A DNA stretch of 45,107 nucleotides from Clostridia bacterium. Lineage in GTDB: Bacteria; Bacillota; Clostridia; Oscillospirales; CAG-272. The notes beneath the pieces are model-generated. The model saw only the letters and a list, made by a program, of their open reading frames with translations, searched no databases and was not told where the DNA came from. Each line of letters opens with the position of its first letter. Positions within the stretch are counted from its first letter, which is position 1. A program made the position numbers and the translations under genes. The stretch is from assembly GCA_017462545.1 (NCBI GenBank), contig JAFTQX010000076.1, forward strand, positions 1-45,107, given 5' to 3'. Positions 15,123-23,530 of this stretch are shown here, in pieces.

Positions 15123-17429
15123 TTAAAAGTTTTCTTCTTCACGCATGGCCTCAGCCTCCTGCGTCATCGATTGAATCTGTACGAGCTTATAATACTTGCC
15201 CTTGAGTGCCATCAGCTCCTCGGGCGTGCCGTTTTCGATCACGCGCCCCTGGTCTACCACGATGATGCGGTTGGCACGGCGCAGGGTGGAAAGGCGGTGG
15301 GCGATCATCAGGGTGGTCTTGCCCGCGATCAAGCGATCAATGGCCTCTTGGATGAGGTGCTCGGTCTCCGAGTCAACGGCGGCGGTTGCCTCATCAAAGA
15401 TAAGGATCGACGGGTCAAGCAGCACCGCGCGCGCAATCGAAAGACGCTGCTTTTCACCGCCCGAAACGCCCACGCCACGCTCGCCGAGCATGGTGTCATA
15501 GGCATCCGGCTGGCGCACGATAAAGCCGTGCGCGTTGGCCACGTCTGCGGCGTGAATCACATCCTCAATGGTCGCGTCGGGATTGCTGTACGCAATGTTG
15601 CGGAAAATGGTGTCGCTGAACATCATCGGCTCCTGCTGTACATAGCCGATCTGCGAGCGGTAGGCGGAGAGATCAAAGTTCTTGATATTATGCCCATCCA
15701 CCAAGATCTCACCCGAATAGCCGTCATAGAAACGCATGAGCAGGTTGATCAGCGTAGATTTACCCGAGCCTGTGGTACCAACGATGCCAACGACCTCGCC
15801 CGGCTGAATAGTCAGGGTCACGTCATCCAGCACCTTTTTGGTGCGGTCAAAGGAGAAGCCAACATGCAAAAATTCGATCTTGCCCTGCAGCTTATCCGGC
15901 ACAACGTGCGACTCGGACTGTGTTTCCGGCTCGGCCTCCAGAATGTCAAGGATCTTCTCGGTGGAGGCAAGTGCCCCCTGGAAGGAGTCGGAGAGGTTCG
16001 CAAAAAAGGTAACGGGGTTATAGAACATGGAGGCGTAGGAGATGAAGCTGACGATCAAGCCGGCCGAATAGCCGCCCACGCCGTTGATGACATTGGTGCC
16101 GCCCACCGCCCAAATGATGAGCGAGCCGCAGGTAACGAAGAAGGAAACGCACTGCGGGAAGGCCGTGGCGATCTTGCCAAGGCGCAGATCCATCGAAAGC
16201 CACTCGGCATTCTTTTCTTCAAAACGCTCGGCCGAGCGTTTTTCACCCGTAAAGGACTTGATGACCTTAACGCACGGGATGGTATCGGCGAGCGTGGCAA
16301 ACACGCTTGACCAACGCCGCCAGATACGGCGGTAATAGGGGCGAATCTTGAGCGAGAAGATGCGCGTCAGGATCACAATGATGGGAATCGGGAAGAGCGA
16401 GAGCAGCGTCAGGGACGGGTTAAGGGCCAGCATGATGACGATAATGCCGATCATCTGGAAGAAGTGCACGACCGCCTCCTGCGTGATGCGGAGCATAAAG
16501 GTCTGTAGCGTGTTCGAGTCACCTGCGATGCGGTTGATGACCGAGCCGGTGGAGGTCTTATCATAAAACTTCATCGGCAGGTATTGTGCCTTGCGGTAGA
16601 TATCGTTTCGCAGGTCGGCCACGGCACGGTCACCGACCGTACGCATAAGGTAGGCACGAATAATGCCGACACCGTACTGCAATATGTATGTAAAAAGCAA
16701 GCACAGGATCATGGTCAACAGCAGCCTGTGTGTATCGTTGCCGAGCCATTGCTGAATGCCGGCAAAGACCGCGTACTGCGTCTCACCGCCACCAAACACG
16801 CTATCTACAATAAAACCGGTGATGGTAGGCGGTACCAGTGCCATAAAGGTGGTAAAGAGCGAGAGGAAGATACAAAGAATGATCATCGGCATCTGCGGCT
16901 GAATATACTTATACAGCTTTTTGATGATCTTCTTTTTCGAGCGGCACATGATACACTCGGCCCCCGGGTGCAGCAGCGTACGGCCACACTTGGGGCACAC
17001 ACTGAGCGCACGCTCAAAGGTAACGGCCATAATGGCCAGCTCCTCCTGCAGATCCTGCCCGTCTCGCACATGAGAGACGAAAAGGGCTGCCGCGTCACAC
17101 AGGGCTGCCACCGCATAGGTATAGCGGAAGAAGACGCGACGTCGGCCATCCTTCATTTTGGCCGAGAGGGTGGCGTTACCATACATCCGCTTGGAAACGA
17201 CCTCCTCCATATCGGCGTAGGCATAGCGCACGCTTTCACCGGGCACACCATCATAGGCGACGAGTGCTGTCTCGGTGAAAAAAATGACGGTGTCGGCATA
17301 TTTCCCCTTCAGCGACAAATCGCCTACAATGGCAAACAACACACGCTCACCGTCACCCGCGAGCTGCTCTGCAATGGGCATGGCATCCGCGGGGATCTTT
17401 TTGTTTTTGAGAATCATTTCCGTGTTCAT
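15123..17429 (-). CDS. ABC exporter with N-terminal zinc-ribbon-containing extension
   Basis: A 768-residue half-transporter. About 170 N-terminal residues form an extra cytoplasmic region ending in a zinc-ribbon-like CPKCGR ... CIMC pair of motifs. Then come about six transmembrane helices (ABC type I exporter fold, roughly residues 190-500) and a nucleotide-binding domain. The latter has Walker A VGTTGSGKST near 550, signature GVSGGEKQRLS near 655, Walker B LIFDEATAAVD and switch His IAHRLS. ATG 17429 is chosen for the AAGGAGG before it; the frame continues upstream without need. Works as a homodimer or with another subunit; partner DUF1854 gene downstream. Substrate unknown. Confidence 0.92.
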   Translation of the reverse strand: MNTEMILKNKKIPADAMPIAEQLAGDGERVLFAIVGDLSLKGKYADTVIFFTETALVAYDGVPGESVRYAYADMEEVVSKRMYGNATLSAKMKDGRRRVFFRYTYAVAALCDAAALFVSHVRDGQDLQEELAIMAVTFERALSVCPKCGRTLLHPGAECIMCRSKKKIIKKLYKYIQPQMPMIILCIFLSLFTTFMALVPPTITGFIVDSVFGGGETQYAVFAGIQQWLGNDTHRLLLTMILCLLFTYILQYGVGIIRAYLMRTVGDRAVADLRNDIYRKAQYLPMKFYDKTSTGSVINRIAGDSNTLQTFMLRITQEAVVHFFQMIGIIVIMLALNPSLTLLSLFPIPIIVILTRIFSLKIRPYYRRIWRRWSSVFATLADTIPCVKVIKSFTGEKRSAERFEEKNAEWLSMDLRLGKIATAFPQCVSFFVTCGSLIIWAVGGTNVINGVGGYSAGLIVSFISYASMFYNPVTFFANLSDSFQGALASTEKILDILEAEPETQSESHVVPDKLQGKIEFLHVGFSFDRTKKVLDDVTLTIQPGEVVGIVGTTGSGKSTLINLLMRFYDGYSGEILVDGHNIKNFDLSAYRSQIGYVQQEPMMFSDTIFRNIAYSNPDATIEDVIHAADVANAHGFIVRQPDAYDTMLGERGVGVSGGEKQRLSIARAVLLDPSILIFDEATAAVDSETEHLIQEAIDRLIAGKTTLMIAHRLSTLRRANRIIVVDQGRVIENGTPEELMALKGKYYKLVQIQSMTQEAEAMREEENF

Positions 17430-17500
17430 AGAGAAATCCTCCTTTGAACATTGTGCCGCGCGTGACCGCGCGTACGAGGGCGACTGCTTGATTCGAATGA

Positions 17501-17529
17501 ACTTTACCACAAATCAACAGAAAAGTCAA
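17501..17529 (-). promoter_or_regulatory. Promoter of the ABC exporter-DUF1854 operon
   Basis: Minus-strand TTGACT (17529-17524) and TAAAGT (17506-17501), spacer 17 bases, about 70 bases before the start codon. Confidence 0.6.
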
Positions 17530-17643
17530 TGGTTTTTCATAAAAAATTCAAATAATTTTGTTTTTGTCGAAAACGCCTAGAAAACACCATACAAAGGTTC
17601 CATTTTTCTCTTGAAAAACTTTACAAAACCCACCGAAAAGACA

Positions 17644-17672
17644 TTGCTTTTTTGTATTATAAATGGTAAAAT
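17644..17672 (+). promoter_or_regulatory. Promoter of the DUF1538/PII-like operon
   Basis: TTGCTT (17644-17649) and TAAAAT (17667-17672) with 17 bases between, in the AT-rich divergent region. A TATTAT (17655-17660) is an alternative -10 box. Confidence 0.5.
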
Positions 17673-17709
17673 GAAATTGTATACAAATATACATAAAAGG
17701 GAGAGGGAC

Positions 17710-19239
17710 ATGAGCAAGGTTTTGCTTGCCAAGCTGCGCGAGGCACTGGTTTCGGTTGTGCCCGTGGCAGCCATCGTATTTCTCTTGAATCTGACACCGC
17801 TTGTCAGCTTTTCGGGAGAGGAGCTTGTTGCATTTCTTGTTTCCACGGCGCTGCTGATTTTAGGCATCAGCCTGTTCAATCTGGGGGCAGATCTGGCCAT
17901 GACGCCGATGGGCGAGCATATCGGTGCCGGTCTTACCAAATCCCGCAGCATGACACTTTTGCTGCTTGTTTGCTTTGCCATGGGCCTTCTCATCACGGTT
18001 GCCGAGCCTGACCTTTCCGTCCTTGCCGAGCAGGTCTCCGAGGTAATGAACGGCACGCTTCTCATCGTGACGGTTGGTGTGGGTGTAGGCATTTTCTTGG
18101 TGCTGGCGGTTTTGAAAATCGTCTTTCGCCGCTCGCTCTCCTCTATGCTCCATTTCTTTTATATGTTTCTCTTTGCGCTGGCGGCGCTGCTGGCCGTCAG
18201 CGGCAACGGCAATTTTATGCCGCTGGCCTTTGATTCGGGCGGTGTCACCACCGGGCCGATCACGGTGCCCTTTATCATGGCGCTTGGCGTTGGTATTGCC
18301 GCCACGGTTGGCGGACGTGACGCGGGCGAAAACAGCTTTGGTCTGATTGCCATGTGCTCCATCGGCCCCATTCTTGCCGTGCTGCTGCTCGGCATCTCGG
18401 CAGATGGCAGTATGCCCTACAAAATTCCCGAGGACTACGCCCTTGCCGACAATTTTATCGGCAAGCTGTTAGAAACCGCCGGCCACACCTTTGGTGAGGT
18501 TGCCTTGGCTTTGGGTTTGATCGTTATCTTTTTTGCCATCCTACAGATCACCCATCTCAAGCTGCCGCATAAAAAGCTGTTGCAGATCGGCATTGGCATT
18601 GCCTATACCTATATTGGCTTGGTAGTCTTTCTCACCTCGGTCTCGGTGGGCTATATGCCTATCGGCTACAAGCTGGGCTGTGAGCTGGCCGGCAATCACC
18701 CCGCCTTTGTCATCGGCCTTGCCTTCCTCATTGGCATGGTGGTCGTTTTGGCCGAGCCTGCCGTGCACGTCTTGAACCGCCAGGTAGAGGACATTACCGG
18801 CGGCACGGTCAGCCGCAAATCGATGATGATCGCCCTTTCGCTTGGCGTTGGCGTGGCCATCGGACTTTCGATGATCCGCATTGTCTTTGGCTTCTCGATC
18901 CTTTACTACCTCATTCCGGGCTACTTTATCTCGCTTGGTCTTTCCTTTTTTGTACCCGGCATCTATACCGCCATCGCCTTTGACTCCGGCGGCGTTGCCA
19001 GCGGCCCGCTGACCTCCAGCTTTATTCTGCCGTTTGCCGTAGGTGCTTGTTGTGTACTGAGTGGCGAGGCAAGTGTGATGAGCGATGCCTTCGGCGTGGT
19101 TTCCATGGTCGCCATGACACCGCTGATTACCATTCAGACACTTGGTTTCCGTGCCATTATGGCCAAGCGCATGCGTGACCGCATTGCCATGAAGCGCATT
19201 CTGGATGCGGATGACGAGCAGATCATTCGCTTTATGTAA
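17710..19239 (+). CDS. DUF1538 membrane transporter
   Basis: A 509-residue polytopic membrane protein with the DUF1538 domain twice. The two halves carry matching signatures: AFDSGGVTTGPITVPFIMALG at about residues 175-195 and AFDSGGVASGPLTSSFILPF at about 425-445. Related VAEPDLSVLAEQV and LAEPAVHVLNRQV segments precede them, evidence of an internal duplication. Characterised DUF1538 proteins (UmpA/UmpB of Halomonas) act as Na+(K+)/H+ antiporters, as two partner proteins; here both halves are fused in one chain. ATG 17710 has GGGAGAGG upstream. Two PII-like genes follow directly, suggesting that transport is gated by a bound small ligand. Confidence 0.88.
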   Translation: MSKVLLAKLREALVSVVPVAAIVFLLNLTPLVSFSGEELVAFLVSTALLILGISLFNLGADLAMTPMGEHIGAGLTKSRSMTLLLLVCFAMGLLITVAEPDLSVLAEQVSEVMNGTLLIVTVGVGVGIFLVLAVLKIVFRRSLSSMLHFFYMFLFALAALLAVSGNGNFMPLAFDSGGVTTGPITVPFIMALGVGIAATVGGRDAGENSFGLIAMCSIGPILAVLLLGISADGSMPYKIPEDYALADNFIGKLLETAGHTFGEVALALGLIVIFFAILQITHLKLPHKKLLQIGIGIAYTYIGLVVFLTSVSVGYMPIGYKLGCELAGNHPAFVIGLAFLIGMVVVLAEPAVHVLNRQVEDITGGTVSRKSMMIALSLGVGVAIGLSMIRIVFGFSILYYLIPGYFISLGLSFFVPGIYTAIAFDSGGVASGPLTSSFILPFAVGACCVLSGEASVMSDAFGVVSMVAMTPLITIQTLGFRAIMAKRMRDRIAMKRILDADDEQIIRFM

Positions 19240-19250
19240 GGGGGTTTTTT

Positions 19251-19688
19251 ATGTCGGAAGCAATCACAAAAAAAGAAAAAACGCCCATCCGCGCGCGGGC
19301 AGCACGCGCACCGCGCGGCAGCAAACGGATAGAGCAGGTCACCGCCCCGCACAAGCTGAAGCTGCTGTTTACCATCGTTAACCGCCAAAAGGCGGAGCTG
19401 TATGCCGATCTTTTGCAGGCCTATGACGTCAACATGCAAATGTTCCTTTCCGCACAAGGCACCGCCAGCACCGAAATGCTGCAATACCTTGGCCTTGGCG
19501 ATGACGAAAAGGTCGTCATTGCCAGCATCATTCGCGAGGATCTCGCGGCTGACGCGCTGCATATGCTGGAGGAAAAATTCCGCACCATCAAAAACGGCAA
19601 GGGCATTGCCTACACCGTACCCATGAGCGGCACCATCGGCGTTGCCGTATACCAATTTTTGTGTAACCATCGGGGGGATCGTGTATGA
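19251..19688 (+). CDS. PII-like signalling protein 1
   Basis: A 145-residue protein: a basic N-terminal tail of about 32 residues, then a ferredoxin-like PII fold (KLKLLFTIVNRQKAELYADLL, then MQMFLSAQGTASTEMLQYLG, EKVVIASIIRED) and a C-terminal GKGIAYTVPMSG strand similar to the PII C-region. The T-loop is short and lacks the Tyr that is uridylylated in GlnB. Classical PII proteins sense ATP/ADP and 2-oxoglutarate, and related proteins bind other small ligands. Placed between the DUF1538 gene (11 bases before) and a second PII-like gene (four-base overlap), it is probably a regulator of the transporter. The basic tail might contact membrane lipids. Confidence 0.82.
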   Translation: MSEAITKKEKTPIRARAARAPRGSKRIEQVTAPHKLKLLFTIVNRQKAELYADLLQAYDVNMQMFLSAQGTASTEMLQYLGLGDDEKVVIASIIREDLAADALHMLEEKFRTIKNGKGIAYTVPMSGTIGVAVYQFLCNHRGDRV

Positions 19689-20035
19689 AAAAATTTGAAC
19701 ATGAAGTGATCTTTTGTATCGTCAACGCGGGCTTCAGCGATGCGGTCATGGATGCGGCGCGTGAGTTTGGCGCACGCGGCGGTACGGTGATCCGTGCGCG
19801 CGGCACAGCAAACATGGAGGCCGAAAAGTTGTTTGGCATTACCGTGCAACCCGAAAAGGAACTGGTGATGATTCTCGTAAAGAGTGCCATCAAGGAAGAC
19901 ATTCTGCACGCGCTTTACCGCGCGGTTGGTCTGAACACCCCCGGGCAAGGCATCGCCTTCTCGATGCCGGTGGATCAGGTCGTGGGCTTAAGCGAGGCTC
20001 CCATTGAGCCCAAGGCTGAAGAGCAAGCAGAATAA
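19685..20035 (+). CDS. PII-like signalling protein 2
   Basis: A 116-residue PII-type protein: KKFEHEVIFCIVNAGFSDAV, then TVIRARGTANMEAEKLFGI, KELVMILVKSAIKEDILHAL and GQGIAFSMPVDQVVGL. The order of strands and helices fits the PII trimer fold. It shares the AxGTAxxE segment with its upstream neighbour, so the two probably arose by duplication and may form mixed trimers. The C-terminal tail is acidic (EPKAEEQAE), opposite to the basic N-terminal tail of protein 1. ATG 19685 overlaps the preceding stop by four bases. Its likely role is ligand-dependent control of the DUF1538 transporter. Confidence 0.83.
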   Translation: MKKFEHEVIFCIVNAGFSDAVMDAAREFGARGGTVIRARGTANMEAEKLFGITVQPEKELVMILVKSAIKEDILHALYRAVGLNTPGQGIAFSMPVDQVVGLSEAPIEPKAEEQAE

Positions 20036-20038
20036 CAC

Positions 20039-20070
20039 AAAAAACAGCGTTCCGCGGAACGCTGTTTTTT
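20039..20070. terminator. Bidirectional terminator after the PII-like genes
   Basis: A perfect 32-base palindrome (AAAAAACAGCGTTCCG and its complement) ending in six T. It serves the PII operon from the left and the oxidoreductase gene from the right. Confidence 0.92.
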
Positions 20071-20072
20071 AT

Positions 20073-21083
20073 TTACTTCTCTACCTTGGCGCGAATGCCC
20101 TCTGCCTGCGAGCGGTAGGCTGCCTCAACGACCAGCTGGGCGGCAAGCCCCTCCTCGGCCGGCACGGGCGGGCAGGTATCCTGCAAAATGGCATCGGAAA
20201 AGCCGGCCATTTCTGCCGTGTACATATTATTATGCTCCCCCTCAAAGGTCAGGGGCTTTGGTGCCTCGCCCAGCATGCGGATGTAGACCTTGGCCTCTTT
20301 CCCGCATTGCGAGAAGCTGCCCTCGCCAAAGATGGCGCCCTTTCTGCCGCAGATCTCAAAGCGCACCGGCTCGGTGGACATATTGTAGTTGGAGGAGATA
20401 TACATGGTCGCGCCGTTGTTCATGCGCGCAAGCAGCTGACTGCTATCCTCTACCGTATAGTCGTAGAACTGGTTGCCCGTGAGTGCCACAACCTCCTCGA
20501 CCTCCAGCCCGGACATGTAGCGGAGAATGTCAATGCAATGCGTACCAACATCCATAAAGCCGCCACCGCCGCCAAGACGGATATCCTGCCGCCAAATGCC
20601 CTCTGCCTTCGGGTAATCAAACGACCATTGTGCCTTCAGCGAGACAAGCTCGCCCAGCACGCCCTCCGCAATCAGCTCCTTGGCCTTCATATGGTGACGG
20701 TGGAAACGCTCCATAAACGCCACACCGAATTTCACGCCTGCTTCACGGCAGGCCGCGATCATCTCTCGAATTTCCGTTGTGTTCAGCCCAAGCGGCTTTT
20801 CGCACAAGACATGCTTGCCGTTTGCAGCACAAAGAAGCACCTGCTCCTTATGCGCAAAGAGAGGAGAGGCGATATACACCGCGTCAATCTCTGCGCACGC
20901 GGCAAGCTCCTCTGCCTGGGTGAAGGCGTATTTCGCACCAAATTCATCACGCACGGCCTCGGCAATATCTGCCTTTCTGTCCTGCACGGCCACCAGCTCT
21001 GCATTCTCGGCCAATATCATACCGGGGATGCCCTTTGTTCTGGCAATGCCGCCGCAGCCGATAACGCCCCATCTGATCTTCAT
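20073..21083 (-). CDS. Gfo/Idh/MocA-family NAD(P)-dependent oxidoreductase
   Basis: A 336-residue dehydrogenase of the Gfo/Idh/MocA family, which oxidises or reduces sugars, inositols and related alcohols. The N-terminal Rossmann motif is GVIGCGGIA, the conserved Lys lies in LCEKPLGL near residue 95, and GGGGGFMDVGTHCIDILRYM near 175 carries the catalytic Asp/His pair. ATG 21083 is preferred over ATG 21089, because AGGAG lies eight bases before the former and only two before the latter. No sugar genes adjoin it on the same strand except a short-chain dehydrogenase 97 bases upstream, so the substrate is unknown. Confidence 0.9.
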   Translation of the reverse strand: MKIRWGVIGCGGIARTKGIPGMILAENAELVAVQDRKADIAEAVRDEFGAKYAFTQAEELAACAEIDAVYIASPLFAHKEQVLLCAANGKHVLCEKPLGLNTTEIREMIAACREAGVKFGVAFMERFHRHHMKAKELIAEGVLGELVSLKAQWSFDYPKAEGIWRQDIRLGGGGGFMDVGTHCIDILRYMSGLEVEEVVALTGNQFYDYTVEDSSQLLARMNNGATMYISSNYNMSTEPVRFEICGRKGAIFGEGSFSQCGKEAKVYIRMLGEAPKPLTFEGEHNNMYTAEMAGFSDAILQDTCPPVPAEEGLAAQLVVEAAYRSQAEGIRAKVEK

Positions 21084-21180
21084 ATCCATCTCTCCTTACA
21101 AGTAGGCTTTTTCTTCATTATACAATGAAAGAAGGAACAGCGCAAGAGTAAATTTGTTTCTGTTTCCTGTATTTTAGTTT

Positions 21181-21945
21181 TTATTTCTTCAGCATGCTTC
21201 GCCATATGGCGATGGGAATGCAATTTGGCAGGATCTTGGAAAAAAGATGCTGCATTTTGGTGTACCAGTTGCAGGCACAGAGGATCTTGCCCCTTTTCAT
21301 GGCGCGCATGGCACAAGAAACCGCATATTCTACCGTCAGCATCGGCTTTTTCACACGCGGGCCCTCTGCCTTCTCTGTCTCGGCACGATCAAAAAATTCG
21401 GTCTTGACCCAGCCGGGACAAAAGACAGTTACACGGATACCGCGATCGCGCACCTCGTAGGCGAGTGCCTGCGCGTAATGGTAGACAAAGGCCTTGGTCG
21501 AGGCATAAATATTGAAGCCGGGCAGCGGCGTAAAAACAGAACCTGATCCCATTTCCAGCAGGTTAGAGCCGGCAATCATATAGGGAATGACCATGTGCGA
21601 GAGCAGCACCGTAGCCTTGACGTTAAGGTCGATCATGCCGATCGTATCCTGCTCGCTGACCTGCGTATAGTCACCAAACACGCCGTAACCGGCCGCATTG
21701 ATGAGATAGCGCACCTGCGGCTTGCGTTCGGCAAGCCATGCGCGTACCGCCTCAATGCCGGAGGGCTGTGCCAAATCTGCCTCCAGCACCTCTGCCCCCC
21801 TGCCAAGCTCCTCTGAAAGTGCCACAAGACGCTCGCGGCGGCGGGCAATTAACAAAAATCCATCTACCTCACCTGTTTTGGCAATCTCCTGCGCAAAGCG
21901 GTAGCCGATACCGGAGGAGGCGCCTGTAATGATCGCAATGGCCAT
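21181..21945 (-). CDS. Short-chain dehydrogenase/reductase
   Basis: A 254-residue classical SDR enzyme. Cofactor motif TGASSGIG at residues 8-15, NAAGYG near 87, catalytic Ser in LEMGSGS and the YASTK active site near 155 are all present. A PGWVKTEF segment follows, as in the DltE/YqjQ-like group. Substrate unknown. ATG 21945 has AAAGGAG seven bases upstream. The C-terminal 60 residues contain a hydrophobic, aromatic stretch that may attach to the membrane. It may be cotranscribed with the downstream Gfo/Idh/MocA enzyme. Confidence 0.9.
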   Translation of the reverse strand: MAIAIITGASSGIGYRFAQEIAKTGEVDGFLLIARRRERLVALSEELGRGAEVLEADLAQPSGIEAVRAWLAERKPQVRYLINAAGYGVFGDYTQVSEQDTIGMIDLNVKATVLLSHMVIPYMIAGSNLLEMGSGSVFTPLPGFNIYASTKAFVYHYAQALAYEVRDRGIRVTVFCPGWVKTEFFDRAETEKAEGPRVKKPMLTVEYAVSCAMRAMKRGKILCACNWYTKMQHLFSKILPNCIPIAIWRSMLKK

Positions 21946-21972
21946 ATTCGTTCTCCTTTTTTATTTTTATAT

Positions 21973-22001
21973 AGTATAACACATTTTCGGCACAAAGTAA
22001 A
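21973..22001 (-). promoter_or_regulatory. Promoter of the SDR gene
   Basis: Minus-strand TTTACT (22001-21996) and TATACT (21978-21973) with a 17-base spacer, 28 bases before the start codon. Confidence 0.55.
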
Positions 22002-22058
22002 GCGACCTTTGCGGGGGAACGCATATACTGGTATTGTACCGCATTCCTTGGATACCCT

Positions 22059-22919
22059 ATGAAAATATCGCTCATCGGCGGGGACGCGCGCATGCGCACG
22101 GTTGCCCGCCTTTTGGAAATACACGGTGCCGCCGTGCGATCCCTTGCCCTACCGGAGGGCGCACCGCATCCGACAGAGGATCTTTTTTCTGCCGTGCAGG
22201 GTGCAGAGGCGATCATTCTCCCCCTTCCCGCCACACGAGATGGGATCTATCCGACGGCAGGCAAGGGGGTCGCCGTGCCACGCCTTTCGGACATTTTCTC
22301 CCGTGCGGAGGACGAATGTCTTTGCCTTGGTGGCATGCTCTCCCCCTCCCTGCTGACCATGGCAGAAGCAGCGGGGGTAGAAACGGCAGACTACTATCAA
22401 AGTGAAACGCTGCTGGAACGAAACGCCGCCCTGACGGCAGAGGCTGCCGTAGCCATGGCGGTGCTTGACCTGCCCGTTTCGCTTGCGGGCACAACGGTAA
22501 GCGTCATCGGCGCGGGGCGCATTGCGCGGCATCTGGTACATCTGTTACGCGCTTTTTCAGCACATGTGCTGCTGTATGCCCGCCGCGCAGAGGCACGCGC
22601 GCAAGCTGCCTTGTGGGGGGCAGAGCCGTACCCGATCCCTGAGGGGGAGGTGCTGTGCATGACGCAAGAGGTGCGCGCGGTCTTCTGCACCGTGCCTGCC
22701 CTGCTGTTTCCGCGCGATGCCATCCGATCACTCGCGCCGGGCACACCCTTTTACGATCTGGGCGGTGGCGGCATAGACCGCGAGGCGGCAGCCGAGCACG
22801 GCATTCCCCTGCCCCCCTCGGCGGGGCTACCCGGCAAGGTTTCCCCCGAGAGCGCAGGAAAATACCTATTTGACGAAATTCGATCCATCCTATTTGAGAA
22901 ACGAGGTGTATGTCTTTGA
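22059..22919 (+). CDS. dpaA: Dipicolinate synthase subunit A
   Basis: A 286-residue SpoVFA-type protein. With DpaB it converts dihydrodipicolinate to dipicolinic acid, the calcium-chelating core compound of endospores, in the mother cell. The N-terminus MKISLIGGDARMRTVARLL and the nucleotide-binding VSVIGAGRIARHLVHLL at about residue 147 are family hallmarks; the C-terminal region has FYDLGGGG and LPGKVSPESAGKY. dpaB overlaps its end by ten bases. In Bacillus, the genes are driven by sigma-K. The upstream CATATACT resembles a sigma-K -10 box, but the match is imperfect. The genes mark the organism as a spore former. Confidence 0.9.
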   Translation: MKISLIGGDARMRTVARLLEIHGAAVRSLALPEGAPHPTEDLFSAVQGAEAIILPLPATRDGIYPTAGKGVAVPRLSDIFSRAEDECLCLGGMLSPSLLTMAEAAGVETADYYQSETLLERNAALTAEAAVAMAVLDLPVSLAGTTVSVIGAGRIARHLVHLLRAFSAHVLLYARRAEARAQAALWGAEPYPIPEGEVLCMTQEVRAVFCTVPALLFPRDAIRSLAPGTPFYDLGGGGIDREAAAEHGIPLPPSAGLPGKVSPESAGKYLFDEIRSILFEKRGVCL

Positions 22920-23476
22920 TTGGATATGCCTTTTGCGGCTCCTTTTGTACCCTTTCAAACTCGCTTGCCGCCTTGCGCGAGCTGCTATCTGCAGGGCACG
23001 AGATCCAGCCGATCATGTCCGAGGCGGTCTATTCGACCGATACACGCTTCTATGCCGCCGCCCACCTTGTGCGAGAGGTGGAAGCAATGTGCGGGCGGCC
23101 GATCATTCACACGATCGTGGATGCCGAGCCGCTTGGGCCGAAAACCCCCTTGGATTTTTTAATCATCGCCCCCTGCACAGGCAACACGCTGGCCAAAATG
23201 GCACACGGCATTACCGATACCCCCGTGACCATGGCAGCCAAGGCGCACATGCGTACGGGGCGACCGATGCTGCTGGCGCTGGCGACCAACGACGCCATGT
23301 CTGCCAACCTGCAAAATCTGGCGGCGCTCTCCCTGCGCAAGGGGGTATACTTTGTCCCCCTTACGCAGGATGACCCCGTCAAAAAGCCCGCCTCCTTGGT
23401 GGCAGATTTTTCACGCGTGGGCGAGGCCTTTGCAGCCATGCAGGAGGGACGGCAGCTACGTCCGCTGTTTTGGTGA
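22910..23476 (+). CDS. dpaB: Dipicolinate synthase subunit B
   Basis: A 188-residue flavoprotein-fold protein (SpoVFB), the second subunit of dipicolinate synthase. Family features: GYAFCGSFCTLSNSL at the start, PIMSEAVYSTDTRF, DFLIIAPCTGNTLAKMAHGI (flavin-site-like PCTGNT) and MLLALATNDAMSANLQN. Its start overlaps the end of dpaA by ten bases, and a terminator follows directly. The asd-dapG-dapA genes that accompany dpaAB in Bacillus are absent here. Function by family, with good confidence. Confidence 0.92.
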   Translation: MSLIGYAFCGSFCTLSNSLAALRELLSAGHEIQPIMSEAVYSTDTRFYAAAHLVREVEAMCGRPIIHTIVDAEPLGPKTPLDFLIIAPCTGNTLAKMAHGITDTPVTMAAKAHMRTGRPMLLALATNDAMSANLQNLAALSLRKGVYFVPLTQDDPVKKPASLVADFSRVGEAFAAMQEGRQLRPLFW

Positions 23477-23488
23477 AGGACAAGGGAG

Positions 23489-23520
23489 ACAAAAAGGCGA
23501 GCTTACGCTCGCCATTTTGT
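23489..23520. terminator. Terminator between dpaB and the beta-helix gene
   Basis: ACAAAAAGGCGAGC (23489-23502), loop TTAC, arm 23507-23520 with one A/A mismatch; T-rich on the right, A-rich on the left. It serves both converging genes. Confidence 0.8.
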
Positions 23521-23530
23521 GTTGTTTTTA

